Shown: positions 36,906 through 50,300 of the stretch, one piece after another
Numbering within the stretch: the stretch's first letter is position 1
How the letters are laid out: every line of letters starts with the position of its first letter
Source: Silene conica
Lineage: Eukaryota; Streptophyta; Magnoliopsida; Caryophyllales; Caryophyllaceae
Assembly: GCA_029255685.2 (NCBI GenBank)
Contig: CM055318.2
Coordinates: 6,701,001 to 6,765,000, forward strand
Length of the DNA stretch: 64,000 nucleotides
Direction of reading: 5' to 3'
Notes under the pieces: generated by a model
What the model was told of the DNA's origin: nothing
Databases searched by the model: none
The model's input: the letters and a program-made list of their open reading frames with translations, nothing else
Program-made: the position numbers and the translations under genes

Positions 36906-38248
36906 CTTGTAACAGACTCGTTTTTTTATTTTCGAAAATAACATGTTTTATTTTCACATGGCCTTTAGTAATATACTATATACGGAAATAGTATATTATT
37001 AATTTTGTGAAACGGTTCACCCTCGTTTGATACATATTATTTTAAAACGATTTAAGATAATAGGATTATAAATTTATTAAAATTGGGTGATTAAAACGGT
37101 ATAATCACATAATTTTAATCCCGTAAGGTGGTTTGGTAAAAATTTATTAATCATAATAACAGTATTATGTCATGTATGAGTTTTATTTAGTTGATGCATT
37201 TTATTTATCGTCTTGTGAATGCCTTGAATGCTTTCAATAACGTATTTAATTTTTGCAAACGGTTGTAACTTAGTGTGGCCTTAGTAGATTGTGTTACCGT
37301 AATGATGGAACACAGTCTTGCTTGTAATTTTGAGATCTTGTATCTCCGTTTTGGGTTTTTGCCATGTAATTACTTTTGTATTTAAATTAGAATGTAAATA
37401 GGATTATATTTGTAATTTAAATTAGTAATTTTGTGAAGACCAAAGACGGAGACCGGATGCTCACTCCCGCTGCAAGGACCAAGATGGAACATCAAGACAA
37501 GCTTCTAGGGTCCAACGGTGGATTCCAAGTTGTTTTATGTTTATTTTGGTAGGATAGGCCACACTAGGACTTTTATTTACGTTTATCGCATTTATTTTAT
37601 GCTTTCATCGATAATAGCTTGCATCATATTCCGCCTAAAACCAAACCACCTATAACATGCCTGAAAACTGACTCATGTAGAGGTTACGCGTTAGTTTTCT
37701 GTGACAATACAGATGTCACGTGTCACATGTAAAGCCATCACTTTATTTAATTCATTCACGCATATGCTAGATTTTAGTTTACTTAATATGAATAAATATA
37801 AGTCGATGGGGTCTTCCTCGTATAACCAAAAATTGAGACTAGTCTTTATAAATCAGACTCCCATGAATCCCTTCTTCGTCGGTAGGCATAATATGACCCC
37901 TTCTACGTCGGGTAAGTGGGAACAGATGATTTATTTTATCTCAACATCATGGTCACTCGATAATATCTAGCGACTGAGATGGACTAATAGATAGGATTTA
38001 CGGAAATCTATCGACCAAGAGTTCCAACGGTGGAATTAGCCAAGCTGTGGGCTTATCAATATACGGAAATTGAGTCCTAGGATCGTTTATATATTTCTTG
38101 AGGGAGATCAATTATATAAATGCTTGATTCTACGAGTTTAAATTTCAATTTAATATAGACTTAAATCACAACAATGAGTTGCTTATATGGTTCTGTTTTA
38201 TCTTCTTTTCAGTGTAGAACACGTTCAATTAAACTGTTGTATAACTAA

Positions 38249-41200
38249 ATGGCTGGTGAAGACCCAATGCCAAGTGCCAAGCTAGCACGTGAATCCTGGC
38301 TAAAAGCCTTCATGGACTCCATGAATCAGTCTACTAGACTGAGGAATGATGGGTCAAACTTCTCTGACTGGGAGGCAGCACTACGGAATGCTGCCATTGC
38401 TGACGGAAAGCTTAAGTATTTAACTGAGCCAATTCCGGCACACCCAGGAACTGGAGCTAGAGCTAACGAAGTTCGCGCTCATAGCGACTTCGTCATGGAA
38501 GCGGGTGCGATAAAGAACGTACTCATCTATGCAATGGAATCCAATTTGCAAAGACGCTTCATAGCCCATGGTGCAAACAAGATTTTCACCACGCTCACTA
38601 ACGAATTCTCAAAGGCTCCGAGGATCGTTTCTTATGAGCATACCTGTCGCTTCTTTGAGGCGAAACTCCAGAAGGGCCAAGCTGTTAGCCCACATATTCT
38701 TCACATGATTGAGAATATCGAAAAACTGGAGGCCCTAAACTGCAAGATCAGTGAGAACATAATCGTTGATCGAATGCTTCATTCGCTTCATGATGGGTTC
38801 GCCCTCTTCAGGGCCAACTATTACATGAACGACATGAAGAAGACTCCTCATGAGCTCCACTCCCTTCTCGTACAGACCGAGAAGGATCTGAAATTAAGTG
38901 GGAGCGTGAAGCAAGATGTTCTCATGATTTCCAATAATGGTAAGGGTAAGGGTAAAGCTAAAGCTCAGGGCGACCTAACAGTAGGCAAGCCCAAGTTTAA
39001 GAAGTCAGGATTTACTAAGAGTGGGCCAGGTGAGTCGAGCAACTCACAAGGCAAAACAAAGAGCAAGGATACAAGCATGGAATGTCACCATTGCCACAAG
39101 ACTGGGCATTGGAGGCGCTCATTCCCCGTGTATCGTGAGGACATTAAGGCAGGCCGTGTTACTCCTGTTGGTATGTCTTCTTCTTCTTTTATTCACATGA
39201 TTGAGATTAACCATGCAAGTTACGGAACTTGGGTACTAGATACTGGTTGTGGTTCTCATCTATGTAATCATGTGCAGGGCCTCCGAAACCAAGAACCCCT
39301 AATCAAGGGTGAGGTTGACCTGCGTGTCGGGAATGGAGCACGTGTTGCTGCAATCTCGAGGGTAACATACGTGATCCAGCTTCCAAGTGGATTCGAGTTA
39401 TCTTTATATAACTATTATTATGTTCCTTGTTTGTCCAAAAACATTATTTCAGTTTCTGCGCTTGACAAACTCGGTTTTTCATTTGTAATAGAGAATAATA
39501 GCTGTATTTTCTCCTTACACAATATGATTTATGGCAAGGCAGTTTCCATGAATGGAATTTATGTTTTAGATCAAACCACTGAAATATTACATGTGAATAA
39601 TAAGAGATTAAAGGTAGGTGACAAAGATCAAACTTACCTATGGCATTGTCGTATGAGACATATAAATGAGAAACGCGTAAAACAGCTCATACAGAATGGA
39701 GCTATCTCGGCCTTTGATTTCGAATCATATGGCACGTGTGAATCATGTCTCATCGGTAAGATGACTCGTATTTCCTTCAAAGGTGTTGGAATGCGCGCTG
39801 CCGACCTATTAGGACTCATACATACGGACGTATGTGGCCCTATGTCGATCAACGCACGAGAAGGCTATAGGTATTTCATCACTTTCACGGATGATTTGAG
39901 TAGATATGGCTATGTCTACTTAATGTAGCATAAAAGTGAATCCTTTGACAAGTTCAAAGAATACCAGAATCGGGTACAGAACCAGCTGGGTAGAAAGATT
40001 AAAGCACTACGTTCTGATCGTGGTGGTGAGTATCTTTCACACGAGTTTGATCAACACCTCAAAGACTGTGGCATCGTGCTACAGTTGACTCCACCTGGAA
40101 CACCACAATTAAATGGTGTGTCCGAACGGAGAAATCGAACTCTACTTGATATGGTTCGGTCCATGATGAGTCACACCGTTGTGCCTGATTCATTGTGGGG
40201 CTATGCTCTTTTGTCGGCCGCTCTAATACTTAACCAAAGTCCGTCTTAACCTGTTGATAAGTCTCCATACGAATTATGGAAGGGAACGGTCCCTAACTTG
40301 TCCTTTATTCGGGTTTGGGGCTGCGAGGCTTATGTCAAGTGGAGACACGAGGATAAGCTCGGCCCGCGATCGGTCAAGACATACTTTATAGGCTATCCAA
40401 AGGGAACTTTTGGTCATTACTTCTACTCGCCAACCGAACAACGTGTTTTTGTTGCGGCTAGTGCGACGTTCCTTGAGAAAGAATTTCTCGAGAACAAGTC
40501 GAGTAATAGAACCTTCGATTTATCGGAGGTTCAAGAACCAACTACCAAGCAACCATTGGAGGAAACAATTCCTTCAACCGAGGCTGCGGTAGATATTCCT
40601 GAGGAACCTAGGAGGTCGGGAAGAGTCTCCATTCCTCCGGACAAATACATTGGTATGGTCGAGGAACATGATATGGATGACGTCTTACTCCTAGAGGGTA
40701 ATGAACCCACAACCTATAAAGGTGCCATGACCAGTTCTGACTCAAAACTATGGCTAGAAGCCATGCAATCCGAGATGGACTCCATGTATGAGAACAACGT
40801 CTGGGATCTTGTGGACCTACCTGCAAAGGTACGCCCCCTTCAATGCAAATGACTTTACAAAATAAAGCATGCCGTGGAAGGTAAACAAGATATCCATAAG
40901 GCAAGACTAGTTGCTAAAGGTTTCACCCAAGTGTCAGGCTTGCACTACGATGAGATCTTTGCACCCGTAGTCATGCTACGTTCCATTCGGATTATCTTAG
41001 CGATAGCCGCATTTCATGACTATGAAATCTGGCAAATGGACGTTAAAACCGCCTTCTTAAACGGTTATTTGGAGGAAGAGTTGTACATGGTACAACCCGA
41101 GGGTTTTATTGATCCAGAAAATCCTAAGAAGGTTTGCAAACTTAAGCGTTCCATCTATGGACTTAAGCAAGCATCGCGGAGTTGGAATCATCGCTTCGAC

Positions 41201-42280
41201 CAAGTGATAAAAGAGAATGGATTCGTTCGATCAGTCGAGGAACCATGTCTCTATATCAAGTCGAGTGGGAGCAAGATTGTTTTCCTAGTACTGTATGTCG
41301 ATGACATACTCTTGATTGGGAATGACATACCTCTCCTTTATTCGGTTAAAGCATGGTTGAAAAACCATTTCCAGATGAAAGATCTGGGAGAGGCACAAAG
41401 AATTTTGGGCATCCGTATCTACAGGGATAGATCACGACGGATGTTGTCTCTCAGTCAGGAGTCTTACATAGATAAGATTCTAGAGAGATTCAGCATGACG
41501 AACTCCAAGAAAGGGTTCCTTCATATGACTACTGGGCTTCACTTGAGCAAGTCTCAAGAAGCTAAGACATTGGAAGAGAAAGAGCGCATGAGTCGGATTC
41601 CTTATGCTTCGGCAATAGGATCGATCATGTATGCCATGATATGCACACGTCCAGACGTTGCATATGCATTGAGTATGACCAGTCGATTCCAAGCTCATCC
41701 AGGTGAATAACACTGGATGGCCGTGAAAAACATTCTTAAGTACCTACGGAGGACTAAAGATTGGGGATTGACTTACGGAGGTTACTCGACGCTCTGCGCC
41801 ACGGGTTACGCAGATGCTAGCTTCCAAACGGATCGAGATGACTCGAAATCTCAGTCTGGATTCGTTTTTACTCTTAATGGCGCTGCTGTCAGCTGGAAAA
41901 GTTCTAAACAGAGTGTTACAGCAGATTCTACGACTGAGTCCGAGTACTATGCCGCCTCAGAAGCAGCTAAGGAAGCAATATGGATGCGTCAATTCTTACA
42001 AGGACTATCAGTAGTGCCTAGTTCGAATGACCCAATCACCGTTTATTGTGATAATAAAGGTGCCATCTTCCAAGCTAAGGAGCATAAGTCTAGCAACAAG
42101 GCTAGACATGTACAACGGAAAGCTCATCTAATCAGAGATTACGTGGAGCAAAAGGAGATTTTCATTGATAAGATCGCTACGGATGACAACATAGCTGATT
42201 CTCTCACTAAAGCATTACCACGTGATAAGCATGAAGGGCACATTCATTCCATGGGAATTAGATGTGTTCCTAAGTTGTAG
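38249..42280 (+). pseudogene. Copia element 2, gag-pol coding region (fossil)
   Basis: Ty1/copia order: gag with CCHC knuckle, protease (DTGCGSH), integrase, reverse transcriptase with YVDDILLIG, and RNase H ending near 42280. The gag start MAGEDPMPSAKLARESW is shared with copia 1. A few breaks are present. The 3' non-coding stretch 42281-43142 has no recognisable gene. Confidence 0.82.
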
Positions 42281-43142
42281 TACTCTTTTATGAATTCATG
42301 TAATAATTCATTTTCTCGTGTACTCTATTCAACCTCATTGTTATGATATATAATGTTTTGTTTTTAATGTGGAATTGTACGCCAATTTTGAACACCACAA
42401 AGTGAACTGAATTACATTACATCGTTTTAGTCCTTGATTACCCACTTGAGCTGATAACTCAGGTAATCATTTTGTGACGTTGGTTGATGGTGGGTTCAAC
42501 GAGCCATAAGTCACGCGGATGACTGACCAATCACAAAGGCGAGTTATACGAATATCTCGTAGGACACCCCGTGACAACGTTATGGAGTCCTAAATGTTTT
42601 ATAACATTGGGTGCCAGGTCGTGGATAGGACCTCCATAGTGATCCTTAGAGTCGAGTCTTTTGACTTTCAACTGTCTCTTGAGATTAAAGCAGATTTTGG
42701 ATAACTTTGGTTTCTTTCCCACGGTCATCGTAACAGGGGCCAAGAGGATTTTTTCTGGGTTATTTCATGCTGCGCGATATCGGCAGGATTCGAGTTGAGG
42801 GAAATATCCAAACCCTTATCAGGATTTTATCATTTCTCAGGGCCACTCGAGGAGTAGTAACTGAAATGCATGGCCATGCTCGAATACAGATTCGTTTTAT
42901 CAGTTAAGTTACTCTCTAGTCGGGGAAACCACTCTTGATACAGATCGCTTGTGAGATACGACCTTTGCGAATGCGGATTTGCAAATTGTCTTACATTGAG
43001 TGGGAGAAATTTTAAAAGGATATGAGAATCGGTTATCGCACCTACACTTGTACTGACAAGTGGGAGTTTGTTGGAACTTGTGTCCTCCACATGTAGTGTG
43101 ATAACGTCATTGCACTTACCCTTGTACGGACAAGTGGGAGAT

Positions 43143-44134
43143 TGTTGGGGCTGGTGTCCTTGACAATTAAGTACAATGACTTATTAAATCTCTTTAAGGA
43201 TCACAAGGGCATACTTCTGTATTATTACCAGTTGATCCACGTTTATCAATAACGGTTGGCTTGCTAGATAAGTTTGACGTTATTGTCATACGGATGGCGG
43301 TGATCAACTGGTCCCTATACGTCACACCTATAGGACACGTTTGAGAGATGTGAAGGTATGAAAATACAGTCACATTTATGCCGAATACGACTAAACAGTT
43401 AGTCAGAGGTATTGACTATTAAATTAGTCAATGAGATGTTGAGATTATTATTTAATACGGATTAAATAATTTTAGCTAACACGGATTACATGATTAATTC
43501 GTAAATTAAATATAAACGGTTATATTTAATTAAATATTGTATTCGCGTATTAATATAAACGGTTATATTAATTTGGGTAATTATACAATATCGTAATTTT
43601 ATCAGACCATTAATAATACATCGACTGCATTAATATCTGATAACATGTATACGATTTATAAATAAAACCCGCGAATAATATTTAGCTAATCGGGTCGAAT
43701 CACGTAAAGGAATAAGGTAAGAGTGGAAAAAGCCCACTCTTACCCTAACCCAATTCGGCCGAACCCATATAGCTACATAAGGAGAGTTTTTCTCCTTATG
43801 TCAGTAACGGTTGAATCATAATTCTCACAATTAGGGTTTTGAGAACATTATTCTCCCAAAACTCAGATCTCACATCTAAAACCTCAATAGCTCTCCCCAT
43901 ATTGCAAGGCAATTGGAGAGTATTTTCTAGCACACGCGGAATCATCTCAAACAAAGTCTTGGGTGCAAGTTATAGGAGGGAATTTACTTTAATTCCTATT
44001 CTTAGGCCTATTCAAGCAAGGACCCAAGGTTGTACTCTTTTTAATGTTTTTATTTATCTTATGACAATATTCACAACTGTAAATTTCATTATAATCCTGC
44101 AAGTTTAGGGCGAATACATGCATTATTCCCCACA
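43143..44134 (+). repeat. Copia element 2, 3' LTR (call it Y2)
   Basis: A 992-bp LTR from TGTTGGGGCTGG to TTCCCCACA. It matches the split LTR at 21596-21660 plus 32200-33126 with about two differences, but differs at many positions from the 5' LTR of its own element. Confidence 0.88.
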
Positions 44135-47100
44135 GATACACACCGACAACTGGATGAATTTGCTAGGCTGACTGCGATTTATTGGAAACAGCGTGCTAAG
44201 GTCAAATGGGCTTTGGAGGGTGATGTATGTACGAAGTATTTTTTCAACTGGGCGAAAGGTAGGGCGGGGCGTAATTTTATTCTAGGTATTAGGAAAGGAA
44301 ATGGGGAGTGGGTTTATGACCCTCGGGAAGTTGGTATTGAATTTCAACAGTATTTTAAAGGGATTTTTGAAGTTTATGACGGGATACTTGCTAGTGGGGA
44401 TGCTTTGGAGTTGGGAGACTTCTTATCAAAGTTAGGGGAAGGAGTTAAAGAAGATGACAGAGATGCATTGGAGAAGAGTTTTACGGCTAAAGAAGTGAGA
44501 AAAGCAGTTTTTCAGATGGGGGCTTTGAAATCTCCTGGTCCGGATGGTATTCCAGCGGTGTTTTTCCAAAAATGCTGGTTTTTTGTTAAAAAGGATTTTA
44601 CGAAAGCAGCCTTGGCCATTCTGAATTCGGGTAGGGTTTTAAGAGAATGTAACAGGACCTTCATTGCCATAATCCCGAAGAGTGATAAACCGGAAGAGGT
44701 TAAGGACTATAGACCTATTAGTCTGAGCAACGTCTTTATGAGAGTTATTTCGAAGTGTATCACTAACCGCTTGGCAAAGGTCATGAAGTACTTAGTTGGA
44801 AATTTTCAGAATGCTTTCATTCCAGGGAGAAACATTAGTGATAACATTCTGTTGGCAAATGAGGCGATTTTCCGGGTGAACAGTTGTAAAAAGGGAAAGA
44901 GAGGTAAATTGGCCTTGAAGATTGACATGAGCAAGGCTTATGATAGAATGCGTGGGATTTTGTTGAAGGGGTTCTAAGGAGATTGCGATTCCCGGATAAG
45001 TTGGTTGATTTGATTATGAATTGTGTGAGGTCTGTTTCGTATGAAGTTTTACTCAATGGGGTACCATTACCTCAATTTAAACCGAATTGTGGACTTCGAC
45101 AGGGGATCCGCTTTCTCCTTATCTCTTCGTTCTTTGTATGGAGGCTCTATCAAGCAATATTTGTCGGGCTCAGGAAAGGAATGATATCAGAGGGATCCAC
45201 ATGGCAGATGGGGTGGAAAGACTAACACATCTTTTCTTTGCAGATGATGCTATTTTTTTCATGGAAGATGTACAAGGAAGCGTTCGTTGTTTAGCATCGA
45301 TTGTAGACAAGTTCTGCAGGCTGTCGGGACAGAGATTGAATGAAGAAAAGTCTGGGCTAATTTTTAGTCCAAATATGACGTTGAGAAGGATTCAGGATAT
45401 TTTGCTGGTTCTGAAAGTAAGGCGAAATAGGGGTTTTGGGGTATATCTGGGTATCCCAACTGACCTTCAAGGACCGAAAAGTAACCTCTTTAAAGGTTTG
45501 GTGGAAAATGTACAAAGGAGGGTGACATCTTGGCATGGAATCTTCCTTTCACCGGCAGGTAGACTTACCTTGATTAATTCTATCCTATCCACTATTTCTA
45601 ATTATTTCCTATCGGTATTCAAGGTACCGGTAAGTGTGACGCATAAGATAAACTCATTGTTGTCACATTTTTGGTGGGCGGGATGTACATCGGGTAGGTC
45701 CATTCACTGGTGTAGTATGAACTTCTTGGGCTTACCTAAATCAAAGGGAGGTGTTGGCATTAGGAACATTGAATGTCTTAATAAGGCCCTCTTAGCTAAA
45801 CAAGCTTGGCGGATTGTTAAGGGGGAGAATTCATACTTTGGAAGGGTTTTCAGATGTTTGATGAGGGTTAATTGGGATAATGTGATGGGCTTTACGATGC
45901 ATGAAAAAGGGGGCATGTCTTGGGGAAGAAGAAGTCTTCTCCATGGGTTTAGGGCAATCAAGGAGAGATTAGCCTGGATACCGGGGGCTCATTCAAAGCT
46001 TAATATTTGGACTGCTAAATGGATCTATGGGGATAGTCCAGAGCCAAATTTGGCTATTATTGATGGGGGCCCCTACTTTATTAAGGATCTGGAAATTAAG
46101 GATCTTATCACTAATGAAGGAGAATGGGATGGCATGCGTCTTGAATATTTATTTGATGAAGGGACGGTTAATAAGATCAAAACGATTGATCTAGGTACAG
46201 GTGTAAGGGAGGATAGGGTAGTTTGGCCATTCAATTCGAATGGCGTTTTCACAGTTAAAAGCTGTTATGGTTTACTGTTCGAGGATTTTATGGAAGGACA
46301 TATGACAACAACGGATAGTAATCGAATTTCGAGTAGGAGCCGCGCCTTCTGTAGATCAAGATTGTGGTCTTTACATCTCCCACAAAGTTGGAAGGTCTTC
46401 ATTTGGAAAGTTATTACGAATTCCCTTCCAGTGGGCTTTGAGTTTAAAAAAAGGGGAATTCTGGGTGAGGAGGATTGGTTGTGCCATCTTTGTAGAATGT
46501 CAGGGGATGGGGAAGTGGAAACGGTGGAGCACCTTTTGAGGAATGCCCAGTGTCGAAAAGGTTGTGGAATGCTTCCAATTTGGGTATAAGGTCAGGCCAA
46601 GCTATGGATATTAGTTTGGCTGAGTGGCTCATTAATTGGATCCAATTCTTCGCGTTACTTCCGGATGCTGAGTCTCTCATTGTTAAGTTTATTGCTATGC
46701 TGAGGTGCATCTGGTTATTGAGGAACCACATCCTTTTTAACAAGGGTAATTTAATACCAGATGAGTTTTTTAAGGGATACGAAGAGATGGTGGCAGTCAT
46801 ATTACGGGCTAACAATTATAAGAGGCAGGGAGCCGAAGATAGGATGGATATGTTTAATGAGGGGGTAGGGGGAGAGGACCGTCGCTATATTAAGGATTTG
46901 TATCCATAGAAATTGGTGGGAAACAGTGCAGCTTGTCTGTGTTTTCGAATTAAGGTAGATGCGAGTTGGCAGACAACGATGGACGCAGGATTGGGATGGG
47001 TGGTTTTTGATTCAAAAGGGGATGTCTTCTTCAAATGGGGTTTGAGATGTGTTGCGGTTTCGGCTTTACAAGCGGAAGTCCTTGCTATCAGAGGAGCACT

Positions 47101-47326
47101 TAGATGGGCTAAGGAACAAGGATTGTGGCATGTTGAGATCTTGTCGGACTGTCTGAACGCGGTATTGCAGATTACGGGTGTGGATCAACGTAACTTACAA
47201 GTTAGCGACTTGATTGAAGACTTAGGAAGTATTCTGGTTTCTTTTCATTGCGCTAGTATTAGTTTTATTCCAAGATCTTTAAACAATCTGGCGCATGCTC
47301 AGGCATCCCTGAGAAGGCATATGTAG
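44135..47326 (+). pseudogene. LINE ORF2, reverse transcriptase and RNase H part
   Basis: The reverse transcriptase is recognised by SPGPDGIPAVFFQKCW, FIPGRNISDNILLANE, LKIDMSKAYDR, the PLSPYLFVLCMEAL block and FFADDAIFF (the catalytic A-D-D, near 45240). A zinc-binding-like WLCHLC region follows and then a C-terminal RNase H (46913-47326) with DASW, AEVLAIRGAL and SDCLNA. Frame changes occur near 44950, 45105 and 46555, and a stop near 46907 separates the RNase H part. The RNase H domain places this LINE with the plant L1 lineage that carries one. Not functional as it stands. Confidence 0.85.
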
Positions 47327-47361
47327 GTTTATTTAGTGCGAGTTTCAAAAAAAAAAAAAAA
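44135..47361 (+). mobile_element. L1-type LINE, part C (reverse transcriptase, RNase H, poly(A) tail)
   Basis: The third LINE piece begins at gatac after the copia LTR and ends in a run of 15 A (47347-47361). With parts A and B the original LINE would be about 7.5 kb, usual for a plant L1. No convincing target duplication was found: the bases after the tail (tacttaatttt) have only a weak partner near 12610. Confidence 0.85.
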
Positions 47362-50300
47362 TACTTAATTTTAAAATTCTTTAAATATTTCTCTACGAGA
47401 ATAATTTCATTTGTACCTCCATTATAGGTTGTGTATTTAATTACGCGTACAAATTTGGAGAATTTTCTAATATTTTAGTAGTCAACAACTCTCTTGTAAA
47501 ACCGTCTTATATTATAGGATCGACCAAAATCCCAATAAATAGATAAATAGCCCAAATTTAACAATTAATTTTGTTGGGCTTTTGTTATTAGTGTCATTGA
47601 CCTTTCTAGCCCAGTTTTCGGGTTGCTTCCAACAATCCAGCACTTCAAAACTTAACTATACAACCTCTCGATTGGGCCCATATGTTGGGTTCGAGTTGTT
47701 AATACAGTTATCAAGCAAGGAAGCCCAGATAATACTCAAACAACTAAAAACCGACGAGTATCCATGGTTGAACGAGTCTGAGTCTGAGTTTGAGTCTGAG
47801 TCGGATCATATGCCTCAAGAGAACATCGGCTTTAGCAGTTGCCACCACCACATTAGTCAGGTTTGGTCCCTCAATAGCCATTTTGGCTACAACAGAGTTA
47901 CAGAGGCCGCCAGCACAACCACACACGATGGCCTCCAAAGCAAGAACATAGGAGAACTCCTTTTCACGTCTCATGATTTTGGGTGATCTGACGATGAAAC
48001 AAATCAGATTACGATGAAATATATGTATTTATATATGACGATGAAATAAATCACATTACAACAAAACATATCTATCAATATATTTTCGTATTTCCATATT
48101 TCAAAAGGAGAAAGAACATACCCTATCACAAGGATTAATTCTACCATAAAGTTTCATAATTTGTGCTATAACTAGTTTGAGCTAAACCAATTCTTATTCA
48201 AAACCGTCTTAACTTACGATAGTTCTCACAACGATCTTACCTTACAATATGATTGTGAAACATCTTAAATTTAAATGGTCTTAAACAACGCCTCCTTAAT
48301 CGCATAATTCATCATGGCACCAACATGAATACATAATACATGAAGTTGGTAAGAGATTCCACCACTTGATCAATCTACTAAATTAAGAAAACGTACGAAA
48401 AGACAACCAACGAGAAAGGTTGTTAGTTGCTCATTGTTTTGTTTAGCATATTATATTACACATGACGACATGAAATGACTTACAATAACAAGTTTACAAC
48501 TTAATTGTCTAGGGTAGGCATAATCTCATTATACTTTCTAAAAGGGCAACATGTCTATGATACACACATTAAAATTTTCTGATTAAAAATAAAACATGTT
48601 TAGTTAGTTATTAATTAATACACCTTGTATATATTATTATTTGATTAACGAAGATGCCTTAGCTAGCTTATCGATTAAGACGGGCATAGAAGAAAATCTT
48701 GAATACTTTATTGGTTCGAATTCCTCTCTCCATATAATGTAATACTGCTGCGACTCATTTGACATGATTTGACAAATAAAAATTAGGCTACCTTAAAGGA
48801 ATCAATTAATTTATAAAAAAAGTTGTCTTTTTTAAAAAAAATGGACATTTATAATTGCGATAATAAAACATGCACCAACTATATTTATTTGTACACAATT
48901 ATGGAACTTTAACCCTTTTTATTGCATATTGGTTTATTGCTCATGACTTATGTTGACTATATTACAAAAGTTTCTCTTATGATTAGTGTTCGTTTAAAAA
49001 CATTGAAAAGAAAAAAAACACTAAACTTTAAACTCATTACGAATGGTTTGGGTCAAACTACCATAATCTAGCTTTTTTTTATTGCACAATCCTGGTGGAC
49101 TCAAGATTTTAGTATTTTAGTCAACGTAGAGGAAAGAGTAATATTATAAAGAGATCTTGAAAAAATAAGACATTTTCAATCGTTAGCGGGGCGATCGTCC
49201 CTACTACCCTCCCCCTCGCTCCACCCCTGGTCCTAATACTACACTAGTAGGACAAAGCTTATGTTCAAATTCTACATATGGCTGAGAAATTAATTTTATA
49301 GTATATATTTTGAATCATAGTTATTTTTTTCAATAAATTTAGTGATTATTATATTTCTCCCGAAAAATCTGCCTAGGGCGTGACCTAATCAACCTCTACT
49401 TAACTTGATTTATGTACACTGCTACAGTGCTACATACAAAAATATTTATTAGCTATATATCTCATGTTATTTAAATTTGTTTTATTTTATACGTAAAACT
49501 ATTTCATGCCCCGTGTAAGATAAATAGTTAAAAATGTACCGGGTACGTTTGTATCTAAAACAAATACTTTGTATATGTATATTTCAGTCATGGAGACAAT
49601 GGAGTTATAACTTATAAGTAGCCAGTATTTTATACATTGATGCCCATGCTTTGGACTAAATACATTGAAAGACCTAATCATTTTGTTGTAAGGATTATGA
49701 AGTTGACATTTCGCATGTAAACAAAAAAGTCAACGGTGCAACCAAATATTCAAATAATGGTTATTTCTCTGGCATACTTGATTCGCATGTAATAATATGT
49801 TGAATAAGATTAAATGGACCCAAACGTGGAAGCCAGCAGGCATATAATTCATTCACTAGTCACTACCCCTGCTTAAGCTCATCATTCATCATTTTTAATT
49901 CCCAATATTTCTTATGTTTCCTTTTCCGTTGACTTTTTGTATTAGTGTTTAATTGATCGAAAGTAAAATGAAATTGAAAATATTAATTTACTTTTCCGAA
50001 ATGGAAAATATAGCAAATCAGTCATATAAGTTTGATATTATGTGTAATCAAGTCTTTCAATTTCTAAATATTGCAAATGGACTTCATAAAATTATCACAA
50101 TAATGTGTAATTAATCACCTATCTTATTATTAAGAGTCAAAATTACTAATTAAATATTTTTATAATTTAAAGTCAAAATTATTGATTAAATAACAATCCT
50201 AAAATTCCTAATTATTTTAAAGCATGCTAACTTTTTTTTATATAATATTTATTTATTTTATTCATAATATGAGAATTTTTAGTGAAGTTACACAGAACCA

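Larger units (their letters stand above)
35444..44134 (+). mobile_element. Ty1/copia element 2, broken
   Basis: An 8,691-bp plus-strand element: 5' LTR 35444-36434, primer site tggtatcagagcc from 36437, leader of about 1.8 kb, coding region 38249-42280, purine-rich tract caagtgggagat just before the 3' LTR at 43143-44134. The coding region carries a few breaks. Its flanking pentamers differ from each other (cctcc, gatac) and are the reverse complements of those beside copia element 1. The two are best explained as products of recombination between two earlier insertions in the same LINE. Confidence 0.88.

Noticed and set aside
47582-47986. 134-codon plus-strand frame starting MLLVSLTFLAQFSGCF
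   Set aside because: No homology recognised, overlapping minus-strand frame, and it includes a gagtct microsatellite. Not supported as a gene.
49185-49230. hAT-like terminus (reversed ctccacccctg)
   Set aside because: No second end or target duplication found, so no element could be bounded.
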